Shown here one piece after another: positions 6,460 to 8,072 of a stretch of 8,072 nt of DNA. Position 1 is the stretch's first letter; each line of letters begins with the position of its first letter. A program made the position numbers and the translations under genes. The notes under the pieces are model-generated. The model searched no databases and was not told where the DNA came from. It saw only the letters and a list, made by a program, of their open reading frames with translations. The stretch comes from QNFN01 sp033722135 (GTDB lineage Bacteria > Pseudomonadota > Gammaproteobacteria > QNFN01). The stretch lies in NCBI GenBank assembly GCA_033722135.1, contig JAWVZO010000115.1:1-8072 (forward strand), given 5' to 3'.

Positions 6460-6464
6460 TCCTC
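6460..6464 (-). promoter_or_regulatory. Ribosome binding site supporting a TTG start for the hemerythrin gene
   Basis: GAGGA on the minus strand ends six bases before TTG at 6453-6451. It lies in the 30-base gap after the mpl stop. With no ATG or GTG available, this site is the main evidence that translation starts at TTG, giving an N-terminus that reads DAKPLIDW after the initiator. Confidence 0.55.
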
Positions 6465-6483
6465 GTGGCCGTGCTCGCCCTAT

Positions 6484-7863
6484 TTAGCCAGCCCCGGCGC
6501 GATGGCGCAATGCATCGAGCAGGCGCGCGTGGATCCCGCCGAAGCTGCCGTTGCTCATCGCGACCACGTGATCGCCCGCGCGGATGCAGTCGCAGGCCGC
6601 CGCGAGGAGGTCGTCGAGCGAGTCGTGCAGCGACCCCCGCGGCGCGAGATCGTCCACGGTCGCCGCAAGGTCCCAGTCGAGGCCGGGGGGGCGGAACAGC
6701 AGCACCCGGTCGGCGTCGGCCAGGGAGGCGGCCAGCGTCGCGGCGTGATGCCCGAGACGCATGGTGTTCGAGCGGGGCTCGAGCAGCGCGACGATCCGCG
6801 CCGCGCCGATCCGGCCCCGGAGCCCGGCGAGCGTCGTGGCGATCGCCGTCGGGTGGTGGGCGAAATCGTCGTAGACCGCGACTCCGCCGACCGTGCCGCG
6901 CAGTTCGAGCCGCCGCTTGACACCGCGGAAGCGGTTCAGCGCCTCGATGCCGACGGCCGGCGGCACGCCGGCATGACGCGCGGCGGCCAGCGCGGCGAGC
7001 GCGTTGGCCACGTTGTGACGGCCGCTCTGGGTCCAGGTCACACGCCCCACCGGATCGCCGTCGCAGCGTACCGTGAACCCGCTCTCGCCCGGCTCCAAGT
7101 CGCTCGCCGTCCACGTCGCCGTGCATCCGGTCTCCCCCGCGAAGCGCTCGACCGGGGTCCAGCACCCCCGGGCGAGCACCTCGTCGAGGTTGCGGTCGGC
7201 GGCCGGCGCCACGAGCAGGCCGTTGCCCGGCACCGTCCTGACGAGGTGGTGGAACTGGCGCTGGATCGCGGCCAGGTCGGGGAAGATGTCGGCGTGGTCG
7301 AATTCCAGGTTGTTCAGGATCGCGGTGCGCGGCCGGTAGTGGACGAACTTGGAGCGCTTGTCGAAGAAGGCGGTGTCGTACTCGTCCGCCTCGACGACGA
7401 AGAACGGCGCGCGGCCGGAACGCGCCGAACGGCCGAAGTCGAGCGGCACGCCGCCGACCAGGAACCCGGGTGCCAGTCCCGCGTGCTCGAGCATCCAGGC
7501 CAGCATCGCCGAGGTGGTGGTCTTGCCGTGGGTCCCGGCGACGCCGAGCACCCAGCGCCCGGCGAGCAGGTGCTCGGCGAGCCACTGGGGTCCGGAGGTG
7601 TACGGCAGGCCGCGGTCGAGCACGTGCTCGACGGCCGGGTTGCCGCGCGACAGCGCGTTGCCGATGACCACGCAGTCGGGCTCCGGCACGAGGTGCGCCG
7701 GGTCGTAACCCTCGCGCACGACGATGCCCGCATCGCGCAGCAGGTCGCTCATCGGCGGGTAGACGCCGGCATCGGAGCCGGTCACTTCGTGGCCCGCCTC
7801 GCGCGCGAGCAGCGCGAGGCCGCCCATGAATGTGCCGCAGATACCGAGCACGTGGAGGCGCAT
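6484..7863 (-). CDS. mpl: UDP-N-acetylmuramate:L-alanyl-gamma-D-glutamyl-meso-diaminopimelate ligase (murein peptide ligase)
   Basis: Mpl is a cytosolic ATP-dependent Mur-family ligase. It attaches the recovered tripeptide L-Ala-gamma-D-Glu-meso-DAP to UDP-MurNAc, returning turned-over peptidoglycan to the precursor pool. The 459-residue product has the usual full length and the three Mur domains. The N-terminal domain begins HVLGICGTFMGGLALLA at 4-20. The central ATPase domain has the P-loop GTHGKTT at 110-116, then EADEYDTAFFDKRSKF at 158-173 and NNLEFDHADIF at 184-194. The C-terminal domain has FRGVKRRLE at 312-320, DDFAHHPTA at 332-340 and SNGSFGGIH at 437-445. FDKRSKF and the LxxNLEFDHADIF-type stretch separate Mpl from the related MurC. 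ATG at 7863 follows GGGTGG at six bases and comes one base after the stop of the upstream membrane-protein gene, so the two are probably one transcript. Adjacency to ubiX recalls the Pseudomonas arrangement, here interrupted by the hemerythrin gene. Confidence 0.97.
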   Translation of the reverse strand: MRLHVLGICGTFMGGLALLAREAGHEVTGSDAGVYPPMSDLLRDAGIVVREGYDPAHLVPEPDCVVIGNALSRGNPAVEHVLDRGLPYTSGPQWLAEHLLAGRWVLGVAGTHGKTTTSAMLAWMLEHAGLAPGFLVGGVPLDFGRSARSGRAPFFVVEADEYDTAFFDKRSKFVHYRPRTAILNNLEFDHADIFPDLAAIQRQFHHLVRTVPGNGLLVAPAADRNLDEVLARGCWTPVERFAGETGCTATWTASDLEPGESGFTVRCDGDPVGRVTWTQSGRHNVANALAALAAARHAGVPPAVGIEALNRFRGVKRRLELRGTVGGVAVYDDFAHHPTAIATTLAGLRGRIGAARIVALLEPRSNTMRLGHHAATLAASLADADRVLLFRPPGLDWDLAATVDDLAPRGSLHDSLDDLLAAACDCIRAGDHVVAMSNGSFGGIHARLLDALRHRAGAG

Positions 7864-7864
7864 C

Positions 7865-8072
7865 TCAGGCCACCCGGGGAAACAGAGTCTCGATGAACAG
7901 CAGCGAGACGACGAGGTAACCGACCGCCACCAGGCTGGCCGTGGCGAAGCTGGTCTCCAGCGCGTGGCGCAGGATGTGGGCCGTGACCGCCAGTCCCCAT
8001 AGGAACAGCGCGAGCCACAACGGGAAGACGATTCCCGCCGCCGACTCGCCCGTTCCGCCGAGCATCACCACC
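7865..8072 (-). CDS. Unrecognised inner-membrane protein, C-terminal part (5' end outside window)
   Basis: At least 68 codons are open to the window edge on the minus strand and end in TGA one base before mpl. The visible part is almost entirely membrane: a short glycine-rich start, one hydrophobic helix (about residues 12-31, with LWLALFLWGLAV), a loop holding HILRHALETSFATA, and a second helix (about 44-62) ending in ETLFPRVA. I do not recognise the family. GTG and ATG codons lie at the very edge (8071, 8068 and 8065), so a start inside the window cannot be excluded, but the helix pattern looks like the end of a longer small membrane protein and no ribosome site can be judged. The tight link to mpl argues for a real gene. 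Its function is unknown. Confidence 0.72.
   Translation of the reverse strand, partial: VVMLGGTGESAAGIVFPLWLALFLWGLAVTAHILRHALETSFATASLVAVGYLVVSLLFIETLFPRVA

Noticed and set aside
6047..7585. In-frame extension of ubiX far upstream, which would make a 716-residue protein
   Set aside because: The extra part is Arg-rich shadow sequence under mpl and the hemerythrin gene. The strong AAGGAG site and UbiX family homology both place the start at 6046.
6100..7896. A plus-strand open frame of about 600 codons antisense to the hemerythrin gene and mpl
   Set aside because: It is a composition-driven shadow with no motif. The minus-strand genes underneath have complete catalytic and metal-binding residues.
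1..8072. Mobile element, CRISPR array, phage or horizontally acquired island
   Set aside because: There is no transposase or integrase, no direct-repeat array and no patch of different base composition. All genes share the same GC-rich codon use and most are core functions.

Overview
The window is very GC-rich chromosomal DNA (about 70% G+C or more by eye, with G/C strongly preferred at third codon positions). It most likely comes from a gammaproteobacterium. Three things support this: a type II secretion operon ending gspL-gspM-gspN, the pairing of mpl with ubiX (also found in Pseudomonas), and a proteobacterial-type HemL. A Chromatiales/Ectothiorhodospiraceae-like or Xanthomonadales-like lineage would fit, but the sequence does not settle it. 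Coding density is very high and there is no sign of a mobile element, phage, CRISPR array or RNA gene.

Layout. Positions 2-2060 (+) carry the end of a type II secretion operon: gspL (5' end outside the window), gspM and gspN, each overlapping the next by 4 bases. A 115-base gap follows with a possible promoter and a perfect 12-bp palindrome. Then come hemL (2176-3462, +), the entry step of tetrapyrrole synthesis from glutamate, and 24 bases later a 648-residue membrane protein that fuses a DedA domain, a PAP2 phosphatase domain and an LssY-like C-terminal domain (3487-5433, +). It meets a minus-strand operon tail to tail, with one base between the two stop codons. In transcription order that operon reads: the end of an unrecognised small membrane protein (8072-7865), mpl (7863-6484), a hemerythrin-domain protein (6453-6043) and ubiX (6046-5435).

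How the genes relate. GspL, GspM and GspN belong to one secretion machine. Mpl recycles murein peptide, and the DedA-PAP2 fusion plausibly handles a lipid phosphate or pyrophosphate such as undecaprenyl carrier, so both sides of the convergent junction touch the cell envelope. UbiX makes prenylated FMN for UbiD, and the gene overlapping its start encodes an oxygen-binding hemerythrin with a complete di-iron ligand set. HemL, UbiX and hemerythrin all relate to respiratory or redox cofactors.

Most of the window is ordinary housekeeping sequence and I see no clear new defence or mobile system. The points most worth a second look are the three-domain DedA-PAP2-LssY protein, which has lost one DedA acidic residue, and the hemerythrin translationally coupled to UbiX.
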